From assembly GCF_030388325.1 (NCBI RefSeq), contig NZ_CP103794.1, positions 4,960,001-5,024,000 of the forward strand: a stretch of 64,000 nucleotides of DNA. Reading direction: 5' to 3'. The position numbers were made by a program, and so were the translations under genes. The DNA is from Flavobacterium johnsoniae (GTDB lineage: Bacteria; Bacteroidota; Bacteroidia; Flavobacteriales; Flavobacteriaceae). Below the pieces are notes generated by a model. It saw only the letters and a list, made by a program, of their open reading frames with translations, made no database searches and was not told where the DNA came from. Within the stretch, counting starts at the first letter, position 1; the number at the start of each line of letters is the position of its first letter. Positions 47,001-57,181 of this stretch are shown here, in pieces.

Positions 47001-48584
47001 CTATTGTAATTCTCCCACAAACGTCACGACCGATTTTGCAGGGATTTCTAAATTATTAATTTTCTGGGATTTGGCTCTTTTTAAATTTGACGTATCAGAA
47101 GTTATATAAGGAGTAAACTCGTTATTTTTTACAGTTCCTTTTGATAAATCAAATTTGTATTTCTGAGCTTCTTTTCCACAGTTTACTGCGACAACAATCA
47201 GTTTTTTGTTTTGAACATCTTTATAAGCCGTAAGCATTACATCATTTGCTGAGTCTAATTCTTTTTGGTTTGGAATATCAATTCGCTGCATTCCCGGACG
47301 TACAAAAAGCGAATAATTTCCTAAAGCCCACAGCAGTTTTGAATCGTGAAATTCTCCATCATTTTTTACATAATTGGGTTCAGTTCCTCCTTTGCTTTTT
47401 CCATCATCCAGATAAATTAAACCGTCTTTATAATCTACTCTTGTTATTGAAGTCCACCATTGCCATGAAGCTGCATTTGCTACCGCAATATCATTATGAA
47501 TTAATCTCGCTACGAATAAAGCGGTCTGCATTCCTAAATCTCTTCCTCCACCCGATCCTCCCGGAATTTCATTTTCTCCTGGATTTTCTAAAATACAATA
47601 TTCCGACTGCCAATATTTTAATCCTGGTTTTTGTTTGACTTCTGCCGCAATTAATTTACGACTTAAAACCTGTTTTTCAATTGGCCAAGTTGTAAAATAA
47701 CTGTGTCCTAGAATTACATTTTTTACATTCGAGAATTTTGTCACATTGGTTTTTGCTTTTCCGAAAAAAAAATCGATTTGATTGTCACGATTTTCAGCGT
47801 TTACATTTTCATACAAATAATCGATTTGCGCTGCTTCTGCAATCACGATTTCGGTATTCATTTTTTTTGCCAACAGCTTTTCCGAAAGCGATTTGGTCAA
47901 ATCATAAATTTCCTGATTGGTCGCTGGAGTTCCTTCTTGACTGTTGGTATCTCCACTTTTTGGCATCCATTCCCATTGCGGTTCGTTTATCGGACTTACA
48001 TAGTCGAATTTGATTCCTTCTTTTTTCTCCAAACCTTGAATACTTTGAACTAAGAAATCGGCAAATTTTGGAATTGCACCATCTTTTAGATTCAGTTTAT
48101 TCTTTTGAGAAGCGAAAGACAATCCGTTATTAGTCATAAAAACTGGCGGACTGTTAGTGAAAATTAGAAACTTTTCGACACCACGTTTTTTGGCAGCCTG
48201 CAAAAACCATCTTTGACCTTCTTGTTTAGAAAAATCATAAGTTCCATCAGCATTCAAGAAACATTCGCTTCTTCTCCATTCGTCAGAAACTTTACTACTT
48301 TCACCTTGTTCTGTGCTTCCTGCACCCAAATTAAATCGCCAGATCGAAAGTCCGATTCCTTTTGGATTTCCGTTTGCATCGATTTCTTTGCTGAATAGTA
48401 AATCTGCAATGGCATTTTTTTTCTGTTCTGGCCAATTCTTACCTACAAATTGTGTTCGCCAAGCATCAGAACCTCCAAAACCATCCATGGTTTGTACTAC
48501 ATTATCTGTGCTAATAGTAATTGTTCGCTGTGCAAAAGACAGCGAACTGATTACCAATAAAAGTGAGACGTATATATTTCTCAT
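47001..48584 (-). CDS. GH30 glycoside hydrolase 1
   Basis: A 527-residue exported enzyme (signal peptide ending SFAQ). The GH30 (beta/alpha)8 barrel plus beta side domain starts TMDGFGGSDAW, with the acid/base in PINEPQWEW (Glu201) and the nucleophile in WQSEYC (Glu328). No lipobox is present, so it is likely periplasmic. It is a paralogue of the next gene upstream, with very similar blocks such as GIGLSIWRFNLGAGS. Bacteroidetes GH30 members of this type include endo-beta-1,6-galactanases and related enzymes; the subfamily cannot be set by eye. With GH2 and GH97 it suggests breakdown of a galactan such as type II arabinogalactan. Confidence 0.88.
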   Translation of the reverse strand: MRNIYVSLLLVISSLSFAQRTITISTDNVVQTMDGFGGSDAWRTQFVGKNWPEQKKNAIADLLFSKEIDANGNPKGIGLSIWRFNLGAGSTEQGESSKVSDEWRRSECFLNADGTYDFSKQEGQRWFLQAAKKRGVEKFLIFTNSPPVFMTNNGLSFASQKNKLNLKDGAIPKFADFLVQSIQGLEKKEGIKFDYVSPINEPQWEWMPKSGDTNSQEGTPATNQEIYDLTKSLSEKLLAKKMNTEIVIAEAAQIDYLYENVNAENRDNQIDFFFGKAKTNVTKFSNVKNVILGHSYFTTWPIEKQVLSRKLIAAEVKQKPGLKYWQSEYCILENPGENEIPGGSGGGRDLGMQTALFVARLIHNDIAVANAASWQWWTSITRVDYKDGLIYLDDGKSKGGTEPNYVKNDGEFHDSKLLWALGNYSLFVRPGMQRIDIPNQKELDSANDVMLTAYKDVQNKKLIVVAVNCGKEAQKYKFDLSKGTVKNNEFTPYITSDTSNLKRAKSQKINNLEIPAKSVVTFVGELQ

Positions 48585-48628
48585 TTATTCTTTTTTTATC
48601 TTATTGACGTATTTTTTTATCGTCTAGT

Positions 48629-48732
48629 TTGTCATTCTGAGGAACGAAGAATCTTCGTAAGTAACTCCGTAATCTAAATCTCCAATCTTTGTCGAGCTAC
48701 TTGCGGAGATCCTTCCTTCGTCAGGATGACAA
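48629..48732. repeat. imperfect palindromic intergenic element
   Basis: A 33-base arm at 48629-48661 (starting TTGTCATTCTGA) matches the inverse of 48700-48732 at 27 of 33 positions, enclosing 38 bases. It has no coding capacity. It resembles the mobile-like palindromic repeats scattered between genes in flavobacteria. Confidence 0.7.
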
Positions 48733-48745
48733 GATTGTGGTTAAT

Positions 48746-48778
48746 AGCTTTGTCAAAGTTTAAAACTTTGACAAAGCT
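48746..48778. repeat. perfect 16-bp-arm palindrome between the GH30 genes
   Basis: A perfect inverted repeat, AGCTTTGTCAAAGTTT and its inverse around one central A. It may serve as a terminator or processing hairpin in the locus transcript, or be another dispersed repeat. Confidence 0.75.
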
Positions 48779-48791
48779 TGTATTTTAAAAC

Positions 48792-48827
48792 CTTAGAATC
48801 TTAGCATCTCAGAACCTCAGCATCTTA
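48792..48827. repeat. degenerate octamer tandem repeat abutting the GH30 stop codon
   Basis: CTTAGAAT, CTTAGCAT, CTCAGAAC, CTCAGCAT and CTTA follow each other with an exact 8-base period (CTYAGMAY). The last unit includes the stop codon of the GH30 gene upstream. Confidence 0.65.
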
Positions 48828-50462
48828 TTTATAAGTACCCACATAAGTCACTACAGATCTGGCAGGAATTTCAAAACCAGAAACATCAACCGTTGTTCCT
48901 TTTTTCAAACTCAATGTTTCGGAAGTAATATAAGGCGTTAATTTATTATCTGTTAATGTTCCGCCTGCAAGATTTAGTTTATAAGCTTTCGCTGATTTGC
49001 TGATGTTAACCGCAACCATAACTAATTTTTTATTTGCTACATCTTTATAAGCCGTAACCATAACATTATTTAATTCTGCTGTATTATCAATACTTGGAAT
49101 TTGAACTCGAACCATTCCAGGTTTTACGAAAAATGAAAAGTTTCCTAAAGCCCAAAGCGTTTTTGAATCTCTAATATATCCATCATTTTTGCAATAATCA
49201 GCATTTCCTGCTCCGTTGCTTGCGCCATCATCTACATGAATTAATCCGTCTTTGTAATCACCACGACTAATTGCCGTCCACCATTGCCAAGAAGTTACGC
49301 CTCCAACTGCAATATCAGTGCTAATAATACGTGCTGTCCAAAGTGCTAAAGGCATTCCTAAATCTCTTCCAGCTCCTGCTCCACCTGGAAGTTCTGCAGT
49401 TCCTGGGCTTTCTAAAACACAATATTCAGATGACCAAAGGCTTAATCCTCCAACAGATTGTATTCTCGCAGCTGCGTCTTGTCTTGAAGAAATCAAAGTA
49501 CTTAAAGGCCATGCTTGCCAGTAACTATGTCCAGAAATAGTTCTTTTTACGTTGCTTAAATTTCCAATATTTTTAGAAGAATTTGCGGCAAAGAAATAAT
49601 CAATCTGATTCGATCTACTTTCTTTTCCTGAAACTGTTTTATAAAGCGGTTCATAAGCTCCAGCTTCTCCTACAACAATTTTAGCTTGTAAATTTTTCGC
49701 TTGCAATTTTGGAGATAAAATGTTTACAAAACTGTAAATATTCGTGTTAGTAGCCGGAGAACCTTCTTGCCCCGATCCGTCCCACTCATATTGAGGTTCG
49801 TTGAACGGACTTACATAATCGATTGTTAAACCATGTTCTGTTTTTAATTTATCTAAAGATGTTGTCCAAAAGTCAGCTAAATCGGGCATTTTTCCATCCT
49901 TTAAATTATAAAATTCTTTGATAGAAGCGTGCGCTTTTCCATTTTGAGTCAAATAGACCGGAGCGCTGTTTGCAAAAGCCAATAGTTTATCAACTCCACG
50001 CTCTCTTGCGGCTTTCATAAACCAAACCTGACCCGCTTGTTTCGTCATATCATACGAAACTCCGTTTGTGGTAAAACATTCCGATCTTCTCCATTCGTCT
50101 GTAATATCACTGGCATCGCCTTGTTCTGCGCTTCCTGCTCCAAGGTTAAAACGCCATAAGGACAATCCGATTCCTTTTGGATTTCCGTCAGCATCTAAAC
50201 CTTGGCTGAACAATAAATCGGCTATTTTATTTCTTTTATCAGTTGGCCAATTTTTTCCAATAAAATTACATTGCCAAGCATCCGAAGCTCCGAAACTTTC
50301 CATCGTTTGAAGATTCATTTCTAAACTAACATTCAATTCTGTCACAGCATTTTCTGAATCTGAATTTTCAGATTTTTCAGAATCGCAGCTTACAAAAAAA
50401 GAACTTGCGAAAAGTAAGCCTGCACAAAGCAGACCTACTTTATTTTGATTATACTGTTTCAT
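48825..50462 (-). CDS. GH30 glycoside hydrolase 2, lipoprotein
   Basis: A 545-residue lipoprotein: the signal peptide ends FFVSC (Cys26) and is followed by an acidic, Ser-rich stretch (DSEKSENSDSEN) typical of surface-exposed Bacteroidetes lipoproteins. The GH30 barrel has the acid/base in PFNEPQYEW (Glu222) and the nucleophile in WSSEYC (Glu346). It begins one base after the SusD stop, so the two are translationally linked. It probably makes the first cuts at the cell surface, while the paralogue without a lipobox works further inside. Substrate is likely the same galactan-type polymer. Confidence 0.9.
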   Translation of the reverse strand: MKQYNQNKVGLLCAGLLFASSFFVSCDSEKSENSDSENAVTELNVSLEMNLQTMESFGASDAWQCNFIGKNWPTDKRNKIADLLFSQGLDADGNPKGIGLSLWRFNLGAGSAEQGDASDITDEWRRSECFTTNGVSYDMTKQAGQVWFMKAARERGVDKLLAFANSAPVYLTQNGKAHASIKEFYNLKDGKMPDLADFWTTSLDKLKTEHGLTIDYVSPFNEPQYEWDGSGQEGSPATNTNIYSFVNILSPKLQAKNLQAKIVVGEAGAYEPLYKTVSGKESRSNQIDYFFAANSSKNIGNLSNVKRTISGHSYWQAWPLSTLISSRQDAAARIQSVGGLSLWSSEYCVLESPGTAELPGGAGAGRDLGMPLALWTARIISTDIAVGGVTSWQWWTAISRGDYKDGLIHVDDGASNGAGNADYCKNDGYIRDSKTLWALGNFSFFVKPGMVRVQIPSIDNTAELNNVMVTAYKDVANKKLVMVAVNISKSAKAYKLNLAGGTLTDNKLTPYITSETLSLKKGTTVDVSGFEIPARSVVTYVGTYK

Positions 50463-50463
50463 C

Positions 50464-52065
50464 TTAGTATCCAGGATTTTGTTTAATTACACCACCGCTC
50501 AAATCGATTTCTAATTGCGGAATTGGCCACAATAAGTTTTTTGCAGGATTAAAATTGATTCCTTTATCCTGAGATTCTCTCAAGTTTGTTGTTTCGTAAG
50601 GATCTGTAGAACTCAAGTTGTATTGCACGAAAGTTCCGTTTGGTCCCATCAAAGATTCGATAACCGGTCTTCCTGTTGTTGGATCTTTTTCACGACGAAT
50701 ATCAAACAAACGCAATCCTTCAAAAGCCAATTCTAAACGACGTTCTTTGTAAATCTGTCTTAAAAGTGTAGGTCCTGAAATTCCTGTTTTCGGATCTAAT
50801 TTTACACGTGCTCTGATAATATTAATATCTGCCAAAGCATCACCGCCCGTATGATAATTAGCTTCAGCTCTTGTTAAATACATTTCTGCCAAACGAATCA
50901 GCGGAATGTTTAATGGTAAGTGACCGTCTTTTTTATCTAATGCACGGCGTGTCGCAATTGGAATATAAGATTTACGGCAGATACGACCCGATTTATTATC
51001 GTTTAAACTGAATTTATGTGTTGGATTTAAAACCTCATCTCCGTAAGCTGCTTCTCCCCATTTTGTAATCGTACTTCTTCTGCGGATAACATCATTTTCA
51101 GACAAATATGCATTTTCTAAATCACTTGTTGGCATACACCATCCCCAACCATCAAGAACGTCGGCAGCATCATTACTTGGAAAATTCTTTTTGTCTTCTC
51201 CTCTTGCTCCAGATAAAGTTGGCAATGCCGCGCCTAAACTTCTATCCTGAACAGAAGACGACTGCGCTTCTAAAATAGATTCAATTCCGTTATGATTGTT
51301 AACATTCCAGATATTTAAGAAATCAGTTTCTAACTGAAAAGGACCTTCTGTAATTACTTTGTTAGAATATGTTTTTGCTTCTGCCCATTTTTCTTGGAAC
51401 AATGACACTCGAGCCAATAAGGCATAAGCTGCCCATTTGTTAATTCTACCATTTCTTGCTACAGGAGCACTTTCTAGTTTTGCTGCTGCATCTTTAAGAT
51501 CGGTTTCTATCTGAGTGTATACTTCTGCGGCTGTATTACGCGATAAGGTTAAATCTCCAGTTCCTAAAGATTTTGTATAAACCGGAACTCCTCCAAAAAG
51601 ATTTACCAATTCATAATAACAATAAGCCCGTACGAATAAAGATTCGCCCATATACTGATTTTTTTGAGCATCGGTAAGTGGCGAAACAGCCATTCTTTCT
51701 AAACCAACATTTGCAGATTGAATCGTATAGAAATGTGCTGTATAGATACTATTCATATCGCCCATATTATCAGGAGTTATGATATATTGCGAACAAGGTC
51801 TATGTGCGCTATTGTCTTGACCTGTGTTTCCCATCCAAGCATCATCTGTAGACATTTCGTTGGTTACTCTAGGAGCCGTTAATACCCACCATTCTTTTGC
51901 TAATAATAAGCGTTGTGTTAATTCATTTGCATAATTCTCGCATTCTTGTACTGTTTGAAAATAATTTTCTAAAGTCTGAGTTCCTCTTTGATCTTTTTCT
52001 ATAAAATCACTGCAAGATGCCGAAAATAGAGAAAAAGCTATTATTGATACTATTATTTTTTTCAT
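50464..52065 (-). CDS. SusD/RagB-family glycan-binding lipoprotein
   Basis: A 533-residue outer-membrane lipoprotein (signal peptide ending FSASC). It shows the SusD/RagB pattern: an N-terminal part with TPR-like helices (GESLFVRAYCYYELVNLFGGVPVYT) and a C-terminal part with IRLAEMYLTRAEANYHTGG, IYKERRLELAFEGLRLFDIRR and a closing NPGY. It covers the SusC pore and binds the polysaccharide. It starts 11 bases after SusC and ends one base before the GH30 lipoprotein, so it is a core unit of the locus. Confidence 0.95.
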   Translation of the reverse strand: MKKIIVSIIAFSLFSASCSDFIEKDQRGTQTLENYFQTVQECENYANELTQRLLLAKEWWVLTAPRVTNEMSTDDAWMGNTGQDNSAHRPCSQYIITPDNMGDMNSIYTAHFYTIQSANVGLERMAVSPLTDAQKNQYMGESLFVRAYCYYELVNLFGGVPVYTKSLGTGDLTLSRNTAAEVYTQIETDLKDAAAKLESAPVARNGRINKWAAYALLARVSLFQEKWAEAKTYSNKVITEGPFQLETDFLNIWNVNNHNGIESILEAQSSSVQDRSLGAALPTLSGARGEDKKNFPSNDAADVLDGWGWCMPTSDLENAYLSENDVIRRRSTITKWGEAAYGDEVLNPTHKFSLNDNKSGRICRKSYIPIATRRALDKKDGHLPLNIPLIRLAEMYLTRAEANYHTGGDALADINIIRARVKLDPKTGISGPTLLRQIYKERRLELAFEGLRLFDIRREKDPTTGRPVIESLMGPNGTFVQYNLSSTDPYETTNLRESQDKGINFNPAKNLLWPIPQLEIDLSGGVIKQNPGY

Positions 52066-52076
52066 GATCGTTTTGA

Positions 52077-55000
52077 TTAAAATGCAACATTAAGTCCCAT
52101 CAAGATTGTTGGCTGAACTGGATAATTCCATCCTCCAAAACCTGATCCTTTTACTCTGTCTCCATTATTTGGATCTCCTGCTCCAACTTCAGGCTCAACT
52201 CCTGAATAGTTAGTCCATGTCCATAAATTTTGTCCTGATAATGACAATCTTAATTTATCTAAACCAAATTTGTTGTAGAATGAATATCCAATTTGAAGGT
52301 TTTTCATTCTAACAAAAGATCCGTCTTCTACATAAAGAGAAGAGAATTTTGTAAAGTTCTCGTTGTTATCATCCTTTGATAATCTCGGAATATAGTTTGA
52401 AGTTCCTTCGCCATGCCAAGCCATTTGTTCCAATCCACTTACTTTGTTGGTCAAACTTGCACCATTGTATAAATCTGAAATGTTTTGATTAACGATTTCA
52501 TTTCCAATACTTGAATAAAAATTCGCTACTAAATCGAAGTTTTTGTAAGCAAAGTTTAAGTTCAAACCAATATTGTAGTCTGCCCAAGGAGAACCAATTT
52601 TAGTTCTGTCTTTGTCATCAATTTTTCCGTCGCCATTTATATCTTTAAAACGAACATCTCCTACTTGCGCATAAGGCTGTAATTTAGTTCCGTGTTCATC
52701 AGTATGCGAATTTAATTCCGTTTGATTCTGGAATAATCCATCAGCAACATAACCGTAAAAATATCCAGGCTCATCACCTTTAACCGTTAAGGTTCTATTG
52801 CTTGAGCCGTATAATCTTTCTCCATCAGCAGATAAAGAAATCATCTCTACATCTACAGTTGTAAAAGTTAAATCTGCACCATATGAGAAATCTCCTTTTT
52901 TATCTTTAAATGAAATCAATAAATCGATACCGCTTGATTTCATTGAACCTACATTTGTCCACATAGTTGAATATCCTGGGAATCCGCTGTAAGTCGGAAA
53001 TTGTTTTAAGAACAACATATCTTTTGTTTTCTTTTGATAATATTCAATAGATCCAGACAATTTGTTTTTCCAAAATCCGTAATCGATACCAAAACTCATA
53101 TCTTCTACAGTTTCCCATTTAATATCCTTATTTGCCATAGTCGATGGATAAGAAGTATCTACCACCTGACCATCAATCACATAATATCCTTGTCCGATAT
53201 TTGATTGATAAACCGCATCAGGCAAACCTTGATTACCTACTTTACCCCAACCTGCTCTAAATCTAAGATCGCTTAAAACATCTTTTGCAGATTCCATAAA
53301 TCCTTCGTTTAAGATTCTCCATGAAGCTGATGCCGATGGAAAATTTGCCCATTTATTGTTTGCCATAAATTTTGAAGAACCGTCACGTCTAAACGTTCCT
53401 GTAAAATAGTACTTTCCGTCATAGTTATAAGAAAGACGTGAAATGTATGACATCAATGAACTTGACCAGCTAGTACCACTGCTATTACGATTTTTAGTAG
53501 CTGCACTCACTTCTCTCATTAAATCTGAATTATTAGGAACTCCTTCGCCGTAACCCCAAACATCATTTGCATTGTATTCTTCCATAGTACTACCAACCAT
53601 AAAAGAAGCATTGTGTTTTTCGGCAAAAGTTCTGCTATAAGTTGCTGTAGTTTGCCAAGTCCAGTCTGCGTTTGTAGTGTTTTTTCTTTCTACACTATTA
53701 ATTTCTGCTTTTTCGTGCGCTGCATCAATTATAAAATCTGGTCTGAAAATACTTTGTGTTTTATCACCAACTTCAATAGATGCCTGTGTACGAATTACTA
53801 AACCTTTTATTGGTTCGTATTGTAAATATCCATTTGTATTTAAGTTGTACTGGTTTGTAAAATCATCATATCTTTTTACTGCTGCAACAGGATTCCAAAC
53901 ATAAGAAGGAGAACGAGCATAAATACTGTATTCATTTTCTAATCCTGTTAACTGATCAGCTGGTTTGTAAATTGGTGTAATTGGATCAATTTTATCAAAA
54001 TCTGCCCAATTGTTAGGAGAACCCCAAGTTTCGTAACGCGGATTTAAAGTAATTCCTGCTGAGAATTTATCAGAGAATTTGAAATCGTTAGCAATTCTCA
54101 TTGTCACTCTTTCCCATCCGCCAACTTCATAAATTGATTCTGCATTATAATAGTTTAAACTAATGGCGTAAGTATGTTTATCAGAACCACCTGCCACACC
54201 AAAAGAAGCATTCGTCACGGGAGAAGCTTTTCTAATTCCTGCATTCCACCAATCTGTTGTTTTCCCTCTGTATTGAGATGGATTTGGCAAATAATCTGAA
54301 TAACCCGAGTTGTTGTAAGCCGTATTCATAATCGTTGCATAACCTTCGGCATCAGCCATATTGTATGGATTATTCATCATCTGCATACCTGAACTCAAGT
54401 CAAAATTGAATCTTGCTTTACCAACTTTTCCCTTTTTCGTAGTAATTAAAATAACCCCGTTTGATGCACGAGAACCATAAATGGCACTTGCAGAAGCATC
54501 TTTCAGAACCTCCATAGATTCAATTTCATTATTACTCAAGAAATTGATGCTCGTTCCCATCGGAATTCCGTCTACTACATAAAGCGGATCTGTATTTAAG
54601 TTTAAAGTCGAAATACCACGAATTAAAACTCTAGGTTGAGCTCCCGGTCCTCCAGCCCCCGTAACTTGGACACCGGAAACTTTCCCCTGTAATGATTCTG
54701 TTACGTTACCAACAGTCATAGTCTGTAATTCTTTTCCTTTTACAGAAGAAATCGAACTGGTTACATCGCTCTTTTTAACAGCTGCATAACCAACTACAAC
54801 TATCTCATCTAGTGCTTGACTTGATTCTTCAAGAATAACATTAATCTCTGTTTTATCTCCAATTGACTCTACTTTGGTTGTAAAACCAACAAAAGTAAAT
54901 TCAAGCTGTGCATTTTTATTTGGAACATTTAGCACATAATTACCATCAAAATCAGTTGCTGCTGAAGTCGAAGTTCCTTTTACCATTACGTTTACTCCTG

Positions 55001-55109
55001 GAATCGGCACATTGGCTTTATCCTTAACAGTTCCTTTTATTTTTATTTGTCCAAAGGATACAGCAGTACACAAAAGGGCAATAAAAAATCCTATATATTT
55101 AAATTTCAT
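52077..55109 (-). CDS. SusC/RagA-family TonB-dependent transporter
   Basis: A 1010-residue outer-membrane transporter. Signal peptide about 1-20. The carboxypeptidase-regulatory-like domain (about 21-100; GTVKDKANVPIPGVNVMVKG) is followed by the TonB-box-containing linker and plug (EIVVVGYAAVKKSD, GVQVTGAGGPGAQPRVLIRG, VDGIPMGTS). A 22-stranded barrel ends ILMGLNVAF with terminal Phe. It imports oligosaccharides released at the surface, powered by TonB, with the SusD protein encoded next. Confidence 0.95.
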   Translation of the reverse strand: MKFKYIGFFIALLCTAVSFGQIKIKGTVKDKANVPIPGVNVMVKGTSTSAATDFDGNYVLNVPNKNAQLEFTFVGFTTKVESIGDKTEINVILEESSQALDEIVVVGYAAVKKSDVTSSISSVKGKELQTMTVGNVTESLQGKVSGVQVTGAGGPGAQPRVLIRGISTLNLNTDPLYVVDGIPMGTSINFLSNNEIESMEVLKDASASAIYGSRASNGVILITTKKGKVGKARFNFDLSSGMQMMNNPYNMADAEGYATIMNTAYNNSGYSDYLPNPSQYRGKTTDWWNAGIRKASPVTNASFGVAGGSDKHTYAISLNYYNAESIYEVGGWERVTMRIANDFKFSDKFSAGITLNPRYETWGSPNNWADFDKIDPITPIYKPADQLTGLENEYSIYARSPSYVWNPVAAVKRYDDFTNQYNLNTNGYLQYEPIKGLVIRTQASIEVGDKTQSIFRPDFIIDAAHEKAEINSVERKNTTNADWTWQTTATYSRTFAEKHNASFMVGSTMEEYNANDVWGYGEGVPNNSDLMREVSAATKNRNSSGTSWSSSLMSYISRLSYNYDGKYYFTGTFRRDGSSKFMANNKWANFPSASASWRILNEGFMESAKDVLSDLRFRAGWGKVGNQGLPDAVYQSNIGQGYYVIDGQVVDTSYPSTMANKDIKWETVEDMSFGIDYGFWKNKLSGSIEYYQKKTKDMLFLKQFPTYSGFPGYSTMWTNVGSMKSSGIDLLISFKDKKGDFSYGADLTFTTVDVEMISLSADGERLYGSSNRTLTVKGDEPGYFYGYVADGLFQNQTELNSHTDEHGTKLQPYAQVGDVRFKDINGDGKIDDKDRTKIGSPWADYNIGLNLNFAYKNFDLVANFYSSIGNEIVNQNISDLYNGASLTNKVSGLEQMAWHGEGTSNYIPRLSKDDNNENFTKFSSLYVEDGSFVRMKNLQIGYSFYNKFGLDKLRLSLSGQNLWTWTNYSGVEPEVGAGDPNNGDRVKGSGFGGWNYPVQPTILMGLNVAF

Positions 55110-55157
55110 ATTAAGCTGTTTTATTTGTTAATTGTTACAACAAGAATGTGTAACCAA

Positions 55158-56555
55158 CTATTTTTTTGTTATAAATACTCTTTCTAATTCGGTATCTAAA
55201 ACCACTTTGTATACGCCTGGAGCCGCTGGATATTTTGCATTACCATTTTCTCCTGGAGACATTGTCGCAATTCCGTTTTTAATCAATCTCCATGATGGAC
55301 TCCACCATTGACCTGTAAAAGTGGCTTCCATTGTACCTGTCAAAGTATATTCTCCAACTAACTGATAAGGATTTGCCGCATTATTTGATAAATGCAATCC
55401 TTTTTGCATCCATGCGTCCCAAGTATCCCAAGTTGCGCCTTGAATTCCGCCACCGCAAACACTTACGAAAGGTTTTCTCTGCGCTTCTACATCATGCCAT
55501 AAACCGTTTGCAACATCTGCCCAAACTTTACTTGTTGGTGTATATTTTTCGGCAGTATATTTCAGCGTATTCGGATTTACTTTAATTTTATAATATCCTT
55601 TTGTTGGTAAAACAATCGCCGCTGAAGCCACATCATCAACCAATTCTCCTGATGCATTTAAACCAAAACAATGTGGCGCAAAATCTGATTCTTGACCTAA
55701 GAAATAAATTTCTTTATTGTCTTTATCAGCATAATATTTAAATTCGAAATCTTGTCCTGTTTTTTCGTGGAAATACATCGGAACTCCAACTGCATCTGTC
55801 GTAAGATTTGTTCCTTTTGGCTGATCGCATAAGTAAATTGCTGGATACTCATTTGTTGCCACAATATTGATGTTTAATGATCCTGTGTTTGGAATCGCAA
55901 ATTTATCTTTAGCTGTAATTGTTAAAACATAATTTGCTGCCGTAACTGGTAAAGTATAGGTTTTATTGAAAGTATAAGATTGTGGAGATCCAACTAATTG
56001 CACAGTCTCATCAATACCAAGTTCGGTACATTTTATCTGAATATAATCGATTCCTGAATCGTCATTTACCACAAAATTTACTGGCATTTTATTGCTTGTC
56101 GACAATAAAATAACGGCGCCTTCTTTTGGAGTAATCATAGAAATACTTGGCGCAGCAAATTCGCCATCAAGACGTAAATTGATTTCTTCGTTTACTACAT
56201 TTCCTGAAACATCAGTAATAATTAATTTTATTTTGAAAGCTTCAGATGTTCCTCTACTAGCTGGAACTTCAAAAAAGTAACTTAGATCATAAGACTCTAA
56301 AAGCGGATTTGTAGCAAAACTGATTGTTTTATCTAATGACAATTCTGGAATTTGAATCTCTACACTTTTTAATCCTAAATCATCGGCAAGGGCTGCTTTG
56401 ATTTCAAATTTTCTACTTGGCGCTCCGTAAATTTCTTTTGTCGAAACTACCACCGTAGGGTTATCAGAACTTGGAAATCCTGATTCGTTATTTTGGCAGC
56501 CGGTAAATAGAATGCCAAAAAGAGCAAGAAAAAATAAAAATACTTTTTTTTTCAT
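55158..56555 (-). CDS. SusE/SusF-like outer-membrane lipoprotein
   Basis: A 465-residue lipoprotein with the signal peptide ending FTGCQNN (Cys20). Two Ig-like segments (about 30-130 and 135-235) are followed by a C-terminal region (about 245-463) with many Trp, Gly and Tyr residues (GQDFEFKYYADKDNKEIYFLGQ, GTMEATFTGQWWSPSWRL, YKVVLDTELERVFITKK). The last pattern is that of SusE/SusF starch-binding-type domains. It is the first gene of the operon, 48 bases before SusC. It probably holds the polysaccharide at the surface. Confidence 0.83.
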   Translation of the reverse strand: MKKKVFLFFLALFGILFTGCQNNESGFPSSDNPTVVVSTKEIYGAPSRKFEIKAALADDLGLKSVEIQIPELSLDKTISFATNPLLESYDLSYFFEVPASRGTSEAFKIKLIITDVSGNVVNEEINLRLDGEFAAPSISMITPKEGAVILLSTSNKMPVNFVVNDDSGIDYIQIKCTELGIDETVQLVGSPQSYTFNKTYTLPVTAANYVLTITAKDKFAIPNTGSLNINIVATNEYPAIYLCDQPKGTNLTTDAVGVPMYFHEKTGQDFEFKYYADKDNKEIYFLGQESDFAPHCFGLNASGELVDDVASAAIVLPTKGYYKIKVNPNTLKYTAEKYTPTSKVWADVANGLWHDVEAQRKPFVSVCGGGIQGATWDTWDAWMQKGLHLSNNAANPYQLVGEYTLTGTMEATFTGQWWSPSWRLIKNGIATMSPGENGNAKYPAAPGVYKVVLDTELERVFITKK

Positions 56556-57181
56556 TTCTTAAGTTTTAAGGTTTAGTTAGTTAGTTTTCTTTCTAAGCGA
56601 AAGTTTTTATTCTCGCAGGTTTAAGTCGAGATTGGTTTTTCTATTTTCATAATACGGAAAACAGTTGCAATTAATTATGTGGTTACTTTCATATTGAATT
56701 GAGTTTGGTTAATTGTTTTACTATTTTTTTCTTTTTTATTTCTATCTATTAATAAGTGTTTTTAAATTAACCCGCAGCTTACTTCTAAACTGCGGGTTCA
56801 AAAAGTAATGTAACCAACCACTACTTTTAGAATTTTAAAGAGTGCTCAGCTCTTTAAAAAGAGATAAAACTTTATCTTGAAACTAACACTTATGACTAAC
56901 AGCAATTGTGTAATAACTGATTGCTACAAGTGCAAAGAAATGTTTAATTCACACTTATAAGGAGGGGTAAATTCGAAAAAAAAGGAGGTCAAAATTGTAA
57001 TTAACCATAATTTTTAAATATTTTTTACTGAGTATTTAAAAATATCTATGGATTTTTGCATTATTTGCAATTATTGAAAAAACAGTATTTTTTCAACCTA
57101 AACGATTAAAAGTTGTAGAAGATTTTAATCGTTTAGTCAAAATTTAAAGAAAAAATGCAACAAAAAATAATAGTGATTTTG
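56556..57181 (-). promoter_or_regulatory. 626-base regulatory gap upstream of the SusE/F-SusC-SusD operon
   Basis: No gene is present. Being between the HTCS gene and its likely target operon, it should hold the operon promoter and the HTCS binding site. A hairpin (AACCCGCAG 56769-56777, CTGCGGGTT 56790-56798) sits midway and may end HTCS transcripts or lie in the operon leader. I find no convincing -7 element. Confidence 0.5.
56769..56798 (-). terminator. GC-rich hairpin between HTCS and Sus operon
   Basis: A perfect 9-bp stem AACCCGCAG/CTGCGGGTT with a 12-base loop, without a good U tract on the minus strand. It could be a terminator of the HTCS transcript or a leader structure. Confidence 0.5.

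Noticed and set aside
47246..47638. Plus-strand open frame of 130 codons within GH30
   Set aside because: Antisense shadow of the GH30 gene, with no signal or domain.
48629..48732. Insertion sequence
   Set aside because: Only a palindrome of about 100 bases without transposase or target duplication that I can see; a dispersed non-coding repeat is the safer call.
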